Assembly (NCBI GenBank): GCA_963816435.1
Contig: CAWFKS010000010.1
Location: forward strand, 62,001-126,000
Length of the DNA stretch: 64,000 nt
Reading direction: 5' to 3'
From: CAWFKS01 sp963816435
GTDB lineage: Bacteria; Pseudomonadota; Alphaproteobacteria; Rhizobiales; Rhizobiaceae
Shown here: piece by piece, positions 17,857-27,768 of the stretch
Layout of the letters: each line of letters begins with the position of its first letter
How positions within the stretch are numbered: position 1 is the stretch's first letter
The notes under the pieces: generated by a model
Told to the model about the DNA's origin: nothing
The model's input: only the letters and a program-made list of their open reading frames with translations
Database searches by the model: none
Made by a program: the position numbers and the translations under genes

Positions 17857-19393
17857 TCAGTAGGCGTTGCCGCTGCCGAACAGGCGGAACGGCGTGAGCA
17901 GCAGGATCTTCAGGTCGAACCAGAGCGACCAGTTCTCGATGTAGTAGAGGTCGTATTCGGTGCGCGCGCGGATCTTCTCGTCGGTATCCATCTCTCCGCG
18001 CCAGCCGTTGATCTGCGCCCAGCCGGTGATGCCGGGCTTGACGCGGTGGCGCGCGAAATAGCCGTCGACGACCTCGTTGTAGAGGAGGTTGTAGGACTGG
18101 GCGGCGACCGCGTGCGGCCTCGGGCCGACCAGCGACAGATTGCCCTTCAGCGTGTTGAAGAACTGCGGCAAGCTCGTCGATCGAGGTCTTGCGTATGAAG
18201 CGTCCGACGCGGGTGACGCGCGGGTCGTTCTTCGTCACCGGCTTCTTCGCGGTCGGGATCGGACTGCTCCGCGTACATGGAGCGGAACTTGTAGACGTCG
18301 ATCACCTCGTTGTTGAAGCCGTGGCGCTTCTGCTTGAACAGCACGGGTCCCCTGCTGTCGAGCTTGATGGCGATGCGCGGTCAGCAAGCATGATCGGCGA
18401 GAACGCAACGATCGCCGCCAGGCTGAAGACGATGTCGAAGGCCCGCTTGGCGACCGAGTCCCAGTCGTGGATCGGCCGGTCGAACACGTCGAGCATCGGC
18501 ACCGAACCGATATAGGAATAGGCGCGCGGCCGGAACTTGAGCTGGTTGGAATGCGCCGACAGGCGAATGTCGACCGGCAGCACCCACAGCTTCTTCAGCA
18601 TCGAAAGGACGCGCGACTCCGCCGTGATCGGCAGCGACACGATCAGCATGTCGATGCGCGCGATGCGGGCGAACTCGATCAGCGCCGAGATAGTGCCGAG
18701 CTTCGGATAGCCCGCCACCACCGGCGGCGAGCGGCGGTCGTCGCGGTCGTCGAAGATGCCGCAGATGCGGATGTCGTTGTCGGGCTGCTTCTCGATCGAG
18801 CGGATCAGCGTCTCGGCCTGCTTGCCGCCGCCGACGATGACGGCGCGCCGTTCGATGCGGCCGTTGCGCGACCAGCGGCGGATGAGCCTGGCCATGACCA
18901 GCCGAAGCGAGAACATCAGCGCGAAGCCGCCGACATACCAGCTGGCGAACCAGACGCGCGAGAAATCCGCCGACATCTTGACGAAGAAGCCGGCGAGCGC
19001 CAGCAGCGCGAACGTGCCCGACCAGACCAGCAGCAGGGAGCCGAAATTCGCGCCCGGCCGCCGCAGCGTCGACATCTGGTAGGAATCGTTGAATTCCAGC
19101 ATCAGCACCGTGAGCAGCGAGCCGGCCGCGACGATCACCGGATAGTGCCAGGAAAGTTCCGAATCCGTGCCGACGTAGAAGACGTAGATGGCCAGGCCCG
19201 TGACGAAGGACAGCACGAGCTCGGCGACGCGCATCCAGCCGCTCACCATCACCGGCGAGCTGGTGTCGCGACTGTATTGCATCGCCACCTGCCGGGCGAT
19301 CGGGCTCAGTCCCGCCGGCGTGTCGTCGTTGGCCGGCGCGCCGCTGCGCACCGCATCGATCGTGTAAGGCAGTTTGGGTTCCGGATTCGGCAT
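17857..19393 (-). pseudogene. Exopolysaccharide polyprenyl-phosphate glycosylphosphotransferase, three frameshifts
   Basis: About 510-residue sugar-1-phosphate transferase of the WcaJ/ExoY type that starts exopolysaccharide repeat-unit assembly on undecaprenyl phosphate. The N-terminal part has about four membrane helices and a nucleotide-binding-like AVIVGGGKQAE; the C-terminal catalytic part (FKQKRHGFNNEVIDVYKFRS, SIDEL, SLVGPRPH, KPGITGWAQI) is complete but spread over three frames. Breaks lie near 18376 (base missing), 18255 (extra base) and 18171 (extra base). All motifs survive once corrected. It lies downstream of the Wza-like gene on the same strand. Confidence 0.82.
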
Positions 19394-19499
19394 TTGGCAG
19401 CGCTCCCGTCGGAAACACTACCGCTCGAGCCGATAAGAATGGCTTAGACGGACAATTCAAATTGTCCGTATCCAGCTCCGACGCGGTGGCGCCGCTGCG

Positions 19500-20063
19500 T
19501 CAGAACAGCCGTTCGCGAACGTAGATCGTGTCGCCCGGCAGCAGCGGGTCGGAGGTGACGACGCGGCCCGTCAGCACCTCGCCGTTGACGGTGCGGGTCA
19601 CGTCGACCGTCGCCTGGTTGGCGCGCTGCGAGAAGCCGCCGGCCGCCGCAATCGCCTTCTGCACGGTCATGCCGGGAACATAGGTGTACTGGCCGGCCGC
19701 GCCGACCTCGCCCATCACGAAGATCGGACGGTAGCGGTCGACCTCGACCGAGACGTCGGGATCGCGCAGATAGCCGTTCTTCAGCCGGCCGGCGATCTGC
19801 TTTTCGAGGTCGGAGGTGGTGTGGCCACGCGCCGCAACCGCGCCGATCAGCGGAAAGGAGACGTAGCCTGCCTGGTCGACGCTGTAGGTGTTGGTCAGGT
19901 TGTCCTGGTCGAACACGGTGATGCGCAGCTGGTCGCCCGCGTCCAGCACGTAGGGCCGCGTCAGCGCGTCGTGGAATGCCGGCGGTGCAGGGCGATAGCT
20001 CGCGCAACCCGTTACCGCGAACATCACGAGGAGCGACGTGACAACCGTGAGAATGCTCTTCAT
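19500..20063 (-). CDS. Polysaccharide export lipoprotein (Wza-like)
   Basis: 187-residue outer-membrane polysaccharide export protein. The signal peptide ends in a lipobox (VTGC, Cys20). The Poly_export domain follows (YVLDAGDQLRITVFDQDNL), then an SLBB-like region (GEVGAAGQYTYVPGMTV). The ATG at 20063 is taken because it starts the lipoprotein signal. It is divergent from the Wzz-like gene and upstream of the glycosyltransferase, forming an export and assembly locus. Confidence 0.88.
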   Translation of the reverse strand: MKSILTVVTSLLVMFAVTGCASYRPAPPAFHDALTRPYVLDAGDQLRITVFDQDNLTNTYSVDQAGYVSFPLIGAVAARGHTTSDLEKQIAGRLKNGYLRDPDVSVEVDRYRPIFVMGEVGAAGQYTYVPGMTVQKAIAAAGGFSQRANQATVDVTRTVNGEVLTGRVVTSDPLLPGDTIYVRERLF

Positions 20064-20219
20064 GACCGGACACTTGCCTCGACTCGCCGCAGGCCCGCGG
20101 CACATGCGTAACGGCCCGTTATCGGTCGGTTAGGGTTAATGCCGGGTAAAGCCGCCCGTTCATTAACTCCCCGGTTACCATATCCGGTTACGTTTCGTTC
20201 ACGCTTGGGAGCGGGCTTG

Positions 20220-22269
20220 ATGAACGGTGTGGGCACCGACAGCAACGACGACGTCGATACGGCGCGGCCGCTGGCCGCCGTCAGGCGACGTTGGCCGCTC
20301 ATCGGGACGGTAGCTCTGGCGGCAGCCGCCGGCGCCTTCGCGCTCGCCTCGCTCGCCACGCCGCACTACCACGCAGAAACCCGCGTTCTCATCGAAACGC
20401 GGTCGGCGCAAGGTGGCGCCGCGGCGGCGTCGCTCGACGACGAGGCGGTGGCAAGCCAGGTTCACGTCATCTCGTCCACCGACATCCTCCAGGCAGGTGG
20501 CGCGCAAGTTCGCGCTCTCCGGCAAGGACGAATTCAATCCGCACACGGATGCCGTGGGCCGGCTGATGATCGCCTTCGGGCTGCGCAGCGACCCCGGCGA
20601 AATCCCGACCGACCAGCGGGTGCTGACCGCGTTGCGCGACCGCCTGAGCGTCGACTCGCATCGCCGATTCCCGCGTCATCGTCATCGGGTTTTCGGCCAC
20701 CGACCCTAAACTCGCCGCGGCGGTGCCCGATGCGCTGGCCGACATCTACGTCGAACTGCAGCACAGCGCCTCCCGCGCGCCGGACGAAGCCGCGGCCGCC
20801 ACGCCCGAACTCGCGGCGCTGCAGGCGGCGGTGACGCAGGCCGAGGAGAAGGTCGCAGCCTTCCGCAGCAGTTCCGGATTGCTCGCCGGCGACGACGACG
20901 GCTCTCTGACCGCGATGCAACTCGCCGACCTCAACACCGAACTGGCACGCGCCAGAAGCGATCGCGCCGCAGCCGAGGCAGGGGCGGAGGCGATCCGAGC
21001 CGCGCTCGCGAGCGGGGCGTCGCTCGACGCCGTCCCCGAAGTGCTGGACGCGCCCTCGGTGCGGCCGCTGACGGAACGCCGCGCCGAGATAAAGGCCGAC
21101 ATTTCCAACCTGTCGACGACGCTGCTCGACAATCATCCGCGCATGCGCACGCTGCGTGCGCAGCTGGCCGACATCGAGGCCCAGATCCGCCGCGAGGCAC
21201 GCTCGGTGCTGCAGGGGCTGGAAACCGGCCTCGACACCGCGAAGCGCCGCGAAACCTCGCTGGCTGCCGAGATCGACCGCGTGAAGACGCAGGCCGCCCA
21301 GGCCGACAAGCAGCGCGTCGAACTACGCGCCCTGCAGCGCGACGTCGACGCCAGCCACGAGCAGCTCGACGCCTATCTCGCAAAATATCGCGAGGCCGCT
21401 TCGCGCGCCGGCGCCTATCTGCCGGTCGACGCACGCGTGTTTGCGCGCGCCACCGTGCCGACGCAGCCTTATTCCCCGAAACCCTGGCTGATCGCTGCCG
21501 TGGCGTTCGTCGCCGACGCTTCTTGCAATGTCGCTGGCCGTCTGGCTGCGCGCACTGATGCGGCGCGGCCAAGCGCCGGCCGACGGCGGACGGCTTCGCT
21601 CCGGTCGAGGAAGTCGCGATGCCTCGCTCGGGCGAGGCGAACGACAATGCCGAGGCGCGTACGGCTTCCCGACTGGGCGAGATCGGTATCGCCGATGCAG
21701 CCGACAGGCTGGTCGCCTCGGGCGCGTCGCGCGCCCTGTTCGTTTCGCCGGAAGGCGACGAAGCGGCCGCCGCCGGCGTGCTGGTGGCGCGCGAGGTCGC
21801 GGATGCCGGCCTGCGCGTGCTGCTGCTCGACCTCACCTCTTCGGGCGCGGCTTCGCTGCCGATGCTGGAGAGCGTCACCTATCCCGGCATCACCAACCTC
21901 TTGGCCTCGGAGGCGCAGTTTACCGACGCCATCCACGCCGACCTCTATTCGGAAGCCCACGTCATTCCCGTCGGCACCGCCGAGCAGGCGCGCGCCATGC
22001 GGGCGGCGGAGCGGCTGCCGATCATCCTCGATTCGCTCGGCACCGCCTACGACCTGGTGATCGTGGAATGCGGACCGGTGGGCGCCGAGGGCCTGCGCCG
22101 GCTCATCTCGGCGGACACGATGGTCATGATTTCGGTGATCGAGCCGACCGACGACATCGCGCGGGCGGTCGCCGAACTTTCCGACGGCGGCATCGGAGAG
22201 CCGGTGCTGGTGACCCCGGCGGGCATGCCCGCCTCGCCCGGACCGCTGCCCGGCCGCTCGGCGGCCTGA
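20220..22269 (+). pseudogene. Wzz/BY-kinase-like exopolysaccharide chain-length protein, four frameshifts
   Basis: About 680 residues once corrected. An N-terminal membrane helix (WPLIGTVALAAAAGAFALASL) and Wzz-type periplasmic region with long coiled coil (to about residue 400) are followed by a second membrane helix and a CpsD-like cytoplasmic domain. That domain keeps VLLLDLT and LVIVECGPVG, but the Walker A site reads SPEGDEAAAAG, without GKT/S, and there is no tyrosine tail, so kinase activity is doubtful. Extra single bases lie near 20493, 20658, 21513 and 21590. Partner of the Wza-like and glycosyltransferase genes. Confidence 0.75.
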
Positions 22270-22286
22270 GCCTCAGGACTACGCCG

Positions 22287-22496
22287 TCAGGCGCGCGGCG
22301 CCTTCGACATCCACTTGATGATCCACATTGCCGGCACCACCCACAGCAGGCCGGTGAACAGGAAATAGGCGAAATGCACCATCGGGCCGGCCTCTGCCAG
22401 CCGCCCGACGGCCACCAGCGTGGCAGCCATCGCGTAGAAGATGACGAGCGCCACCAGGAGCACGGTTCCGACCAGTTTCTTGAGCCTCAGCGGCAT
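22287..22496 (-). CDS. DUF2842 small membrane protein
   Basis: 69-residue inner-membrane protein with two hydrophobic helices (VGTVLLVALVIFYAMAATL and FAYFLFTGLLWVVPAMWII) and a basic end WMSKAPRA. Size and sequence match DUF2842, an alphaproteobacterial family of unknown function. It converges with the Wzz-like gene, 17 bases apart. Confidence 0.85.
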   Translation of the reverse strand: MPLRLKKLVGTVLLVALVIFYAMAATLVAVGRLAEAGPMVHFAYFLFTGLLWVVPAMWIIKWMSKAPRA

Positions 22497-22668
22497 CGGC
22501 GCATCCTTTCGTCGCCTCTCATAGAAAGCCGGCGCGCCGTGCGCAATGGCAACGCGGTTCCGGCCCCCGGCCTCGCGCGCGACCCCGTGTCGCGCGAGCC
22601 GCAGGCTTGCCAGCGCCGCATTGATGGGTCACTTACCCCGCCAGAGGCGAGCGCACGGAAAATCCCGA

Positions 22669-23775
22669 ATGACCGCAGACGTTTCGGTGGAGACCCTGGC
22701 CGGCTGGCGCAGCCGGGAAGAGAGCAACCGTGCGCTTGTGCGCTGGTGGCTCTATGCCGTGCTGGTCGTGCTCTACGCGCTGTTCGTCATAGGCGGGGCG
22801 ACGCGGCTCACCGATTCCGGCCTGTCGATCACCGAGTGGCAGCCGATCCACGGCATCATCCCGCCGCTGTCGGTCGCCGACTGGCAGGAGGAATTCGCCA
22901 AATACAAGCGCATCCCCCAATACGAGGAACTGAACGCCGGCATGACGCTGGCGCAGTTCAAGTCGATCTTCTGGTGGGAGTGGACGCACCGCTTCATCGC
23001 CCGGTCCGTCGGGTTCGTGGTGGCGCTGCCGCTGATCTTCTTCTGGCTGACAGGCAGGCTCGAACGCCGGCTGAAGCCGAGGCTGCTCGGCCTGCTGCTG
23101 CTCGGCGGCCTGCAGGGCGCGATCGGCTGGTGGATGGTCGCCTCAGGCCTGGCGGAGCGGGTCAGCGTCTCGCAATACCGGCTGGCCGTGCACCTCGTCA
23201 TGGCCTGCCTGATCTTCGTCTCGACGATGGCGATCGCGCGCGGGCTGGCGCCGCATTCCGACCCGCCCGCGACGCGCCGAATCCAGCTCTTCGCCGGCTG
23301 GATGGTGTTCTTCGTGCTGTTCCAGATCTATCTCGGCGCGCTGGTGGCGGGACTGGATGCCGGCCTTGCCTACAACACCTGGCCGCTGATGGACGGCGCG
23401 GTGGTGCCGCATGGCCTGTTCACGATCGAGCCCGCGTGGCGCAACCTGTTCGAGAATCCCAAGACGGTGCAGTTCATCCACCGGCTCGGCGCCTACACCG
23501 TGTTCGTGCTGGCGCTGTGGCACATGATCGCCGTGCGACGCGCAGCACCTGGCACCACGCACGCCCGCCGCGCAACGTTCCTGTTCGGCCTCGTCACCGT
23601 GCAGGCGATCATCGGCATCACGACGCTTCTCGAGGTGGCGCCGCTCGGCTGGTCGCTCTTCCACCTCGCCTTCGCGCTGATCGTGCTCGGCTTCGCCGCC
23701 GCCCACTGGCGCGGCACCAAGGGCGCCTATCCGCCCGAGACGGCGGTCAGGGTGGCGCGGCAGACGGCCCCCTGA
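22669..23775 (+). CDS. ctaA: Heme A synthase
   Basis: 368-residue COX15/CtaA membrane enzyme that oxidises the C8 methyl of heme O to make heme A for cytochrome oxidase. Eight hydrophobic helices; the conserved GGATRLTDSGLSITEW follows helix 1, heme-ligand histidines occur in WEWTHRFIAR and FIHRLGAYTV, and GLDAGLAYNTWPLMDG is the family loop. The ATG at 22669 gives the usual hydrophilic N terminus. Transcribed alone. Confidence 0.95.
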   Translation: MTADVSVETLAGWRSREESNRALVRWWLYAVLVVLYALFVIGGATRLTDSGLSITEWQPIHGIIPPLSVADWQEEFAKYKRIPQYEELNAGMTLAQFKSIFWWEWTHRFIARSVGFVVALPLIFFWLTGRLERRLKPRLLGLLLLGGLQGAIGWWMVASGLAERVSVSQYRLAVHLVMACLIFVSTMAIARGLAPHSDPPATRRIQLFAGWMVFFVLFQIYLGALVAGLDAGLAYNTWPLMDGAVVPHGLFTIEPAWRNLFENPKTVQFIHRLGAYTVFVLALWHMIAVRRAAPGTTHARRATFLFGLVTVQAIIGITTLLEVAPLGWSLFHLAFALIVLGFAAAHWRGTKGAYPPETAVRVARQTAP

Positions 23776-23785
23776 CCGCAACGCC

Positions 23786-24715
23786 TCAGTTCAGGCCGAG
23801 CATGATGTCCATGTTCTGGACGGCGGCCCCCGACGCGCCCTTGCCGAGATTGTCGTAGACGGCGATCAGCAGCGCCTGCGCGCGGGCGTCGTTGGCGAAG
23901 ACGTGCAGCACCATGCGGTCGGTGCCGTTGTAGCGCTCCGGCTCGATCTCGTCGCTGCGCTCGATCGCGGCCATAGGCGCGACCTCGACCAGAGACTTGT
24001 CGAGGCCGGCATAATGGTCGGCGATCGCCTCGTGGATCTGGTGGCCGGTCGGCACGGTATCGAGATGGCCGAGCTGCAGCGGCACCACCGTCACCATGCC
24101 CTGCGCGAAATTGCCGACGGCAGGCTGCATCAGCGGGTCGCGCGACAGTCCCGAATAAAGCTTCAGCTCCGGCACGTGCTTGTGCTTCAGGCCGAGCCCG
24201 TAGGGCAGGAATTCCGGCGCGTCCTCGCCCTTGGCCTGATAATCCTCGATCATCTGCCGTCCGCCGCCCGAATAGCCGGAAATGCCGCTGACCGTGACCG
24301 GATAATCGGCGGGCAGAAGGCCGGCGGCAAGCAGCGGCCGCAGACATGCGATCGGCCCCTGCGGCCAACAGCCGGGATTGGAGACGTAGCGCGCGGCCGC
24401 GATTCTGTCGCGCTGGCCGGCGTCCATCTCGGCGAAGCCGTAGGTCCAGCCGTCGGCGACCCGGTGCGCGGTGGAGGCATCGACGATGCGCGTCGTGCCG
24501 TCGGCAACCAGCGCGACGCTCTCGCGCGCGGCGTCGTCGGGCAGGCACAGGATGGCGATGTCGGCGGCGTTGAGGAACTCGGCGCGCGCGGCCGGATCCT
24601 TGCGCTTGTCGGCGGGAACGGAGATCAGCTCGATGTCGGTGCGGCCGGCAAGCCGGCTCCTGATCTGCAGGCCGGTCGTGCCGTGTTCGCCGTCGATGAA
24701 GATTTTCGGTGTCAT
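23786..24715 (-). CDS. argC: N-acetyl-gamma-glutamyl-phosphate reductase
   Basis: 309-residue short-form (type 2) ArgC of arginine biosynthesis, reducing N-acetylglutamyl phosphate to the semialdehyde. IFIDGEHGTTGLQIRSRL is the nucleotide-binding start; the catalytic cysteine is in VSNPGCWPQG. Ends with the family QNMDIMLGLN. It is 87 bases downstream of the agmatinase-like gene and likely co-transcribed. Confidence 0.95.
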   Translation of the reverse strand: MTPKIFIDGEHGTTGLQIRSRLAGRTDIELISVPADKRKDPAARAEFLNAADIAILCLPDDAARESVALVADGTTRIVDASTAHRVADGWTYGFAEMDAGQRDRIAAARYVSNPGCWPQGPIACLRPLLAAGLLPADYPVTVSGISGYSGGGRQMIEDYQAKGEDAPEFLPYGLGLKHKHVPELKLYSGLSRDPLMQPAVGNFAQGMVTVVPLQLGHLDTVPTGHQIHEAIADHYAGLDKSLVEVAPMAAIERSDEIEPERYNGTDRMVLHVFANDARAQALLIAVYDNLGKGASGAAVQNMDIMLGLN

Positions 24716-24802
24716 GGTTTTCGTCCGCGAAAGGAATTGTGTCGTGTCGATGCCGCGGCGCGTCGGCGCACCGCGGGCGGGAAAGATGGCGTCGGGTAAC
24801 GC

Positions 24803-25750
24803 CTATCGTCGGCGTCGGCGCTCGGCAAGCAGGCCGAGATAGTGCATGGCGACGCTGGCGCCCGCTATGGCCGTGATGTCGGCATGGTCGTAGGCCGGTG
24901 CAACCTCGACGATGTCGGCGCCGACGATGTCGAGCCCGCCGAGCTTTCGCAGCACCGAAAGCATCTTCGCCGAGGACGGGCCGCCCGCCACCGGCGTGCC
25001 GGTGCCCGGCGCGAAGGCCGGGTCCAGGCAGTCGATGTCGAAGGTGACGTAGGTCTTCGCCCCCGCGGTGCGCTTTTCGATGCGCTCGGCGATCTCGGCA
25101 GCCCGCATCTCCTCGACCTCGTGGCCGTAGATCATCTCGATGCCGCAGTCCTCGGGCGCGTGGGTGCGGATGCCGACCTGGATCGACTTCGACGTGTCTA
25201 TGATGCCATCCCGCGCCGCCCGCCCGACGAACGAGCCGTGGTCGATGCGCTGGCCGTCGTCGAACCAGGTGTCCTGGTGGGCGTCGAACTGCACCAGCGC
25301 CAGCGGTCCGTATTTGGCCGCATGCGCCTTGAGCAGCGGCCAGGTGACGAAATGGTCGCCGCCGAGCGAGACGAGGAACGCGTCCGACTTCAGGATCTTC
25401 GCGGCCTCCCGCTCGATCCGCCCCGGCGTCTTCCGGTGGTCGCCGTAGTCGAGCAGGCAGTCGCCATAGTCGATCACCGCCATGTCCTCGAACAGATCGG
25501 CCTCGAACGGATATTGCGGATCGTTGTCGAAAATCTCGGAGGCCCGCCGGATCGCCTGCGGGCCGAACCGCGCGCCAGGCCGGTTGGAAACGGCGGCGTC
25601 GAAGGGAATGCCCCACACGACGGCGTCGGCGCCGGCCAGCCGCTTGGTGTATTTGCGGCGCATGAAGGAGAGCGCCCCGGCATAGGTCGGGTCGGTGGCG
25701 GCTCCAGTCAGCCGCGTCGCCGTGAAGGCGTGATCGATGCTCTTGGCCAT
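24803..25750 (-). CDS. speB: Agmatinase/arginase family hydrolase
   Basis: 315-residue ureohydrolase, most like agmatinase, cleaving agmatine to putrescine and urea. Mn-binding motifs are complete: GGDHFVTWP, DAHQDTW and DIDCLDPAFAPGTGTP. Agmatinase is favoured over arginase by length and family type, but guanidinobutyrase or another ureohydrolase is possible. Upstream of argC, so arginine synthesis and guanidino catabolism are side by side. Confidence 0.88.
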   Translation of the reverse strand: MAKSIDHAFTATRLTGAATDPTYAGALSFMRRKYTKRLAGADAVVWGIPFDAAVSNRPGARFGPQAIRRASEIFDNDPQYPFEADLFEDMAVIDYGDCLLDYGDHRKTPGRIEREAAKILKSDAFLVSLGGDHFVTWPLLKAHAAKYGPLALVQFDAHQDTWFDDGQRIDHGSFVGRAARDGIIDTSKSIQVGIRTHAPEDCGIEMIYGHEVEEMRAAEIAERIEKRTAGAKTYVTFDIDCLDPAFAPGTGTPVAGGPSSAKMLSVLRKLGGLDIVGADIVEVAPAYDHADITAIAGASVAMHYLGLLAERRRRR

Positions 25751-25775
25751 GCGCTGAAATCCTTCGCGGCTGCCC

Positions 25776-25943
25776 CTAGCGCATTTTCACGGACGATTCC
25801 ACGGCTTCCGCCAGGATTTGCGGGTTCGTGTGGCCGCGCGGGCCGGGGTGTGGCGCACGGGCATCGCCCCGCCGGCCGGGCGCAGTCCGTCGCGCACGGA
25901 GTTCGACAAAGGTCTTGACCTTGCCGTTGCGGCAACGAACCAT
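25776..25943 (-). CDS. Possible 55-residue basic protein
   Basis: A short frame between the agmatinase-like gene and the divergent exported protein. It starts with ATG preceded by GAGG at a suitable distance and ends HTNPQILAEAVESSVKMR. Basic and without a recognised domain; it may be a chance frame in GC-rich DNA. Confidence 0.25.
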   Translation of the reverse strand: MVRCRNGKVKTFVELRARRTAPGRRGDARAPHPGPRGHTNPQILAEAVESSVKMR

Positions 25944-25987
25944 GAGCGCCTCGTCGCGGCGATGCCGCTTGCCAGAGGAATACCAGC

Positions 25988-26587
25988 ATGACGGTGAAAT
26001 CGCTCGCACTTTGCCTCGCACTCGGTGCCGCCACGTGGGCGGGTTCGGCCGCCGCCGAGGACGCGACGCCGAAACCCGCTCCGGCCGCGGAGGGGTCGGC
26101 GATGACGCACAAGGCCGCCCCGGCTGCCGACTGCGTGGAGATCGCGTCGAAAGTGGTGCCGATGTCGGTCTGCCTGGCGGCCGACGACTGGGCCTATGCC
26201 GACATCAACGACGATGCCGAGCACGCCATCCGCAATCTCAAGCGTGAGGTCTACCTGATGATGCTGACCGAGAACCAGGCCTTCACCATGGACCAGATGA
26301 AGCAGGCGATCATGATCAACATCCAGAGCGCCGCCAAGCTCAACAAGGTGGAGACGGTCGAGGACACGCAGACCGAGATCGACGGCCATCCGTTCGGCGA
26401 CATCGTCTACCGGGCCAAGATCGGCGATGTCGAGGTGACCTACGAGAACTACTACACCTCGTTCCCCGGCACCGGCTCGGGGCAGGTGGTGATGTTCGCC
26501 TCGACGGCGGAGTTCGACGAACTGAGGCCGATCATGAAGGACGTCTACGCGACGCTGCACGTCACCGACGCGCCGCAGTCCGAGTAG
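25988..26587 (+). CDS. Exported protein of unknown function
   Basis: 199-residue protein with a Sec signal peptide (MTVKSLALCLALGAATWAGSAAAE, cleavage after SAAA), a low-complexity Ala/Pro linker and a globular domain with two cysteines (DCVEI and SVCLA). Likely periplasmic. No family recognised. A strong terminator follows at 26621. Confidence 0.75.
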   Translation: MTVKSLALCLALGAATWAGSAAAEDATPKPAPAAEGSAMTHKAAPAADCVEIASKVVPMSVCLAADDWAYADINDDAEHAIRNLKREVYLMMLTENQAFTMDQMKQAIMINIQSAAKLNKVETVEDTQTEIDGHPFGDIVYRAKIGDVEVTYENYYTSFPGTGSGQVVMFASTAEFDELRPIMKDVYATLHVTDAPQSE

Positions 26588-26620
26588 CCGGGCTGGCGAT
26601 CCAGCCGGGCACAAAAGAAA

Positions 26621-26644
26621 AAGGGGCCGTCGCCGGCCCCTTTC
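26621..26644. terminator. Bidirectional rho-independent terminator
   Basis: GGGGCC and GGCCCC form a hairpin flanked by an A-run upstream and TTT downstream, between the exported-protein gene and rpsI, which converge. It can serve both. Confidence 0.75.
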
Positions 26645-26693
26645 GCATTTCGCAGTCTTCGGTGCGTCGCGGCGCGTGCCGCGCGCAGCGCGA

Positions 26694-27170
26694 TCAGCGC
26701 TTGGAGAACTGGAACGAACGGCGGGCCTTCGCCTTGCCGTATTTCTTGCGCTCCACCGTGCGGCTGTCGCGGGTGAGGAAGCCACCCTTCTTGAGCACGC
26801 CGCGCAGCTCCGGCTCGTAGCAGGTCAGCGCCTTGGAGATGCCGTGGCGCACCGCGCCCGCCTGGCCCGACAGGCCGCCGCCGGTAACGGTGGCGACGAC
26901 GTCGTACTGGCCGGACCGGTTGGCCGCGACGATCGGCTGCTGCAGGATCATCTGCAGGACCGGCCGCGCGAAATAGGCGTTGAAGTCCTTGTCGTTGACG
27001 GTGATGCGGCCCGAACCGGGCTTCACCCAGACGCGTGCGATGGCGTCCTTGCGCTTGCCGGTCGCGTAGGCGCGGCCCTGGGCGTCAAGCTTCTGGACAT
27101 AGACCGGGGCCGCCGGCTGCTCGGTTTCGCCGAGCACGCCGAGATCCTCGAGGGAATTGAGCTCAGCCAT
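26694..27170 (-). CDS. rpsI: 30S ribosomal protein S9
   Basis: 158-residue S9 with an alphaproteobacterial acidic N-terminal extension, then YATGKRKDAIARVWVKPGSG and the invariant tail GKAKARRSFQFSKR whose last Arg reaches the ribosomal P site. It overlaps the rplM end by 8 bases, so the two are translationally coupled. Confidence 0.98.
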   Translation of the reverse strand: MAELNSLEDLGVLGETEQPAAPVYVQKLDAQGRAYATGKRKDAIARVWVKPGSGRITVNDKDFNAYFARPVLQMILQQPIVAANRSGQYDVVATVTGGGLSGQAGAVRHGISKALTCYEPELRGVLKKGGFLTRDSRTVERKKYGKAKARRSFQFSKR

Positions 27171-27636
27171 ACTTGTTGACCCTTACGTTCTTCTTGTTCA
27201 TGGCCGCGACATCGAGCTTCTGAGGCTGCTGGGCGACGTGGGGGTGTTCGGGACCGGCATAGACCTTGAGGTTCTTCATCTGCCGGCGACCAAGCGGCCC
27301 GCGCGGGATCATCCGCTCGACGGCCTTCTCGATCAGGCGCTCCGGGAAGCGGCCCTCGAGCAGGTCGCGGGCGCTGCGCTCCTTGACGCCGCCGGGGTGG
27401 CCGGTGTGCCAGTAATACATCTTGTCGTGGTACTTCTTGCCGGTCAGCACCACCTTGTCGGCATTGACGATGATGACGTTGTCGCCGTCATCGACATGCG
27501 GGGTGAAGGTCGGCTTGTGCTTGCCGCGCAGGCGGTTCGCGACGATGGAGGCGAGGCGGCCGACGACGAGGCCATCGGCGTCGATAAGGATCCACTTCTT
27601 CTCCACCTCCGCAGGCTTCTGCGAAAAGGTTTTCAT
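27163..27636 (-). CDS. rplM: 50S ribosomal protein L13
   Basis: 157-residue L13. WILIDADGLVVGRLAS opens the fold, and MIPRGPLGRRQMKNLKVYAG and the HPH motif are typical. First gene of rplM-rpsI. The leader contains two strong hairpins and a plausible promoter (27708-27796), compatible with feedback control by L13, as is known for this operon in E. coli. Confidence 0.98.
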   Translation of the reverse strand: MKTFSQKPAEVEKKWILIDADGLVVGRLASIVANRLRGKHKPTFTPHVDDGDNVIIVNADKVVLTGKKYHDKMYYWHTGHPGGVKERSARDLLEGRFPERLIEKAVERMIPRGPLGRRQMKNLKVYAGPEHPHVAQQPQKLDVAAMNKKNVRVNKYG

Positions 27637-27707
27637 CGGTTGGTCTTCCGTTCGTCATCCTGACCGTCTTCCGGAAGGAAGCGGCGAGGCGTTTCTTGTT
27701 GCTTGGA

Positions 27708-27753
27708 TTGGCCGGCTTTTCCGGCCAAAACGAAACCGCGGCCCGTGGGCCGC
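27708..27753 (-). promoter_or_regulatory. Two hairpins in the rplM leader
   Basis: Reading on the minus strand from the promoter, the first hairpin is GCGGCCC/GGGCCGC (27738-27753), followed by a T-rich stretch (GGTTTCGTTTT). The second is an 8-bp stem TTGGCCGG/CCGGCCAA (27708-27728) with loop AAAAG. The first resembles an attenuator; an L13-responsive leader is a possibility. The remaining intergenic sequence to 27891 is AT-rich and shows no gene. Confidence 0.45.
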
Positions 27754-27768
27754 TGTTCTGGGGCCGGC

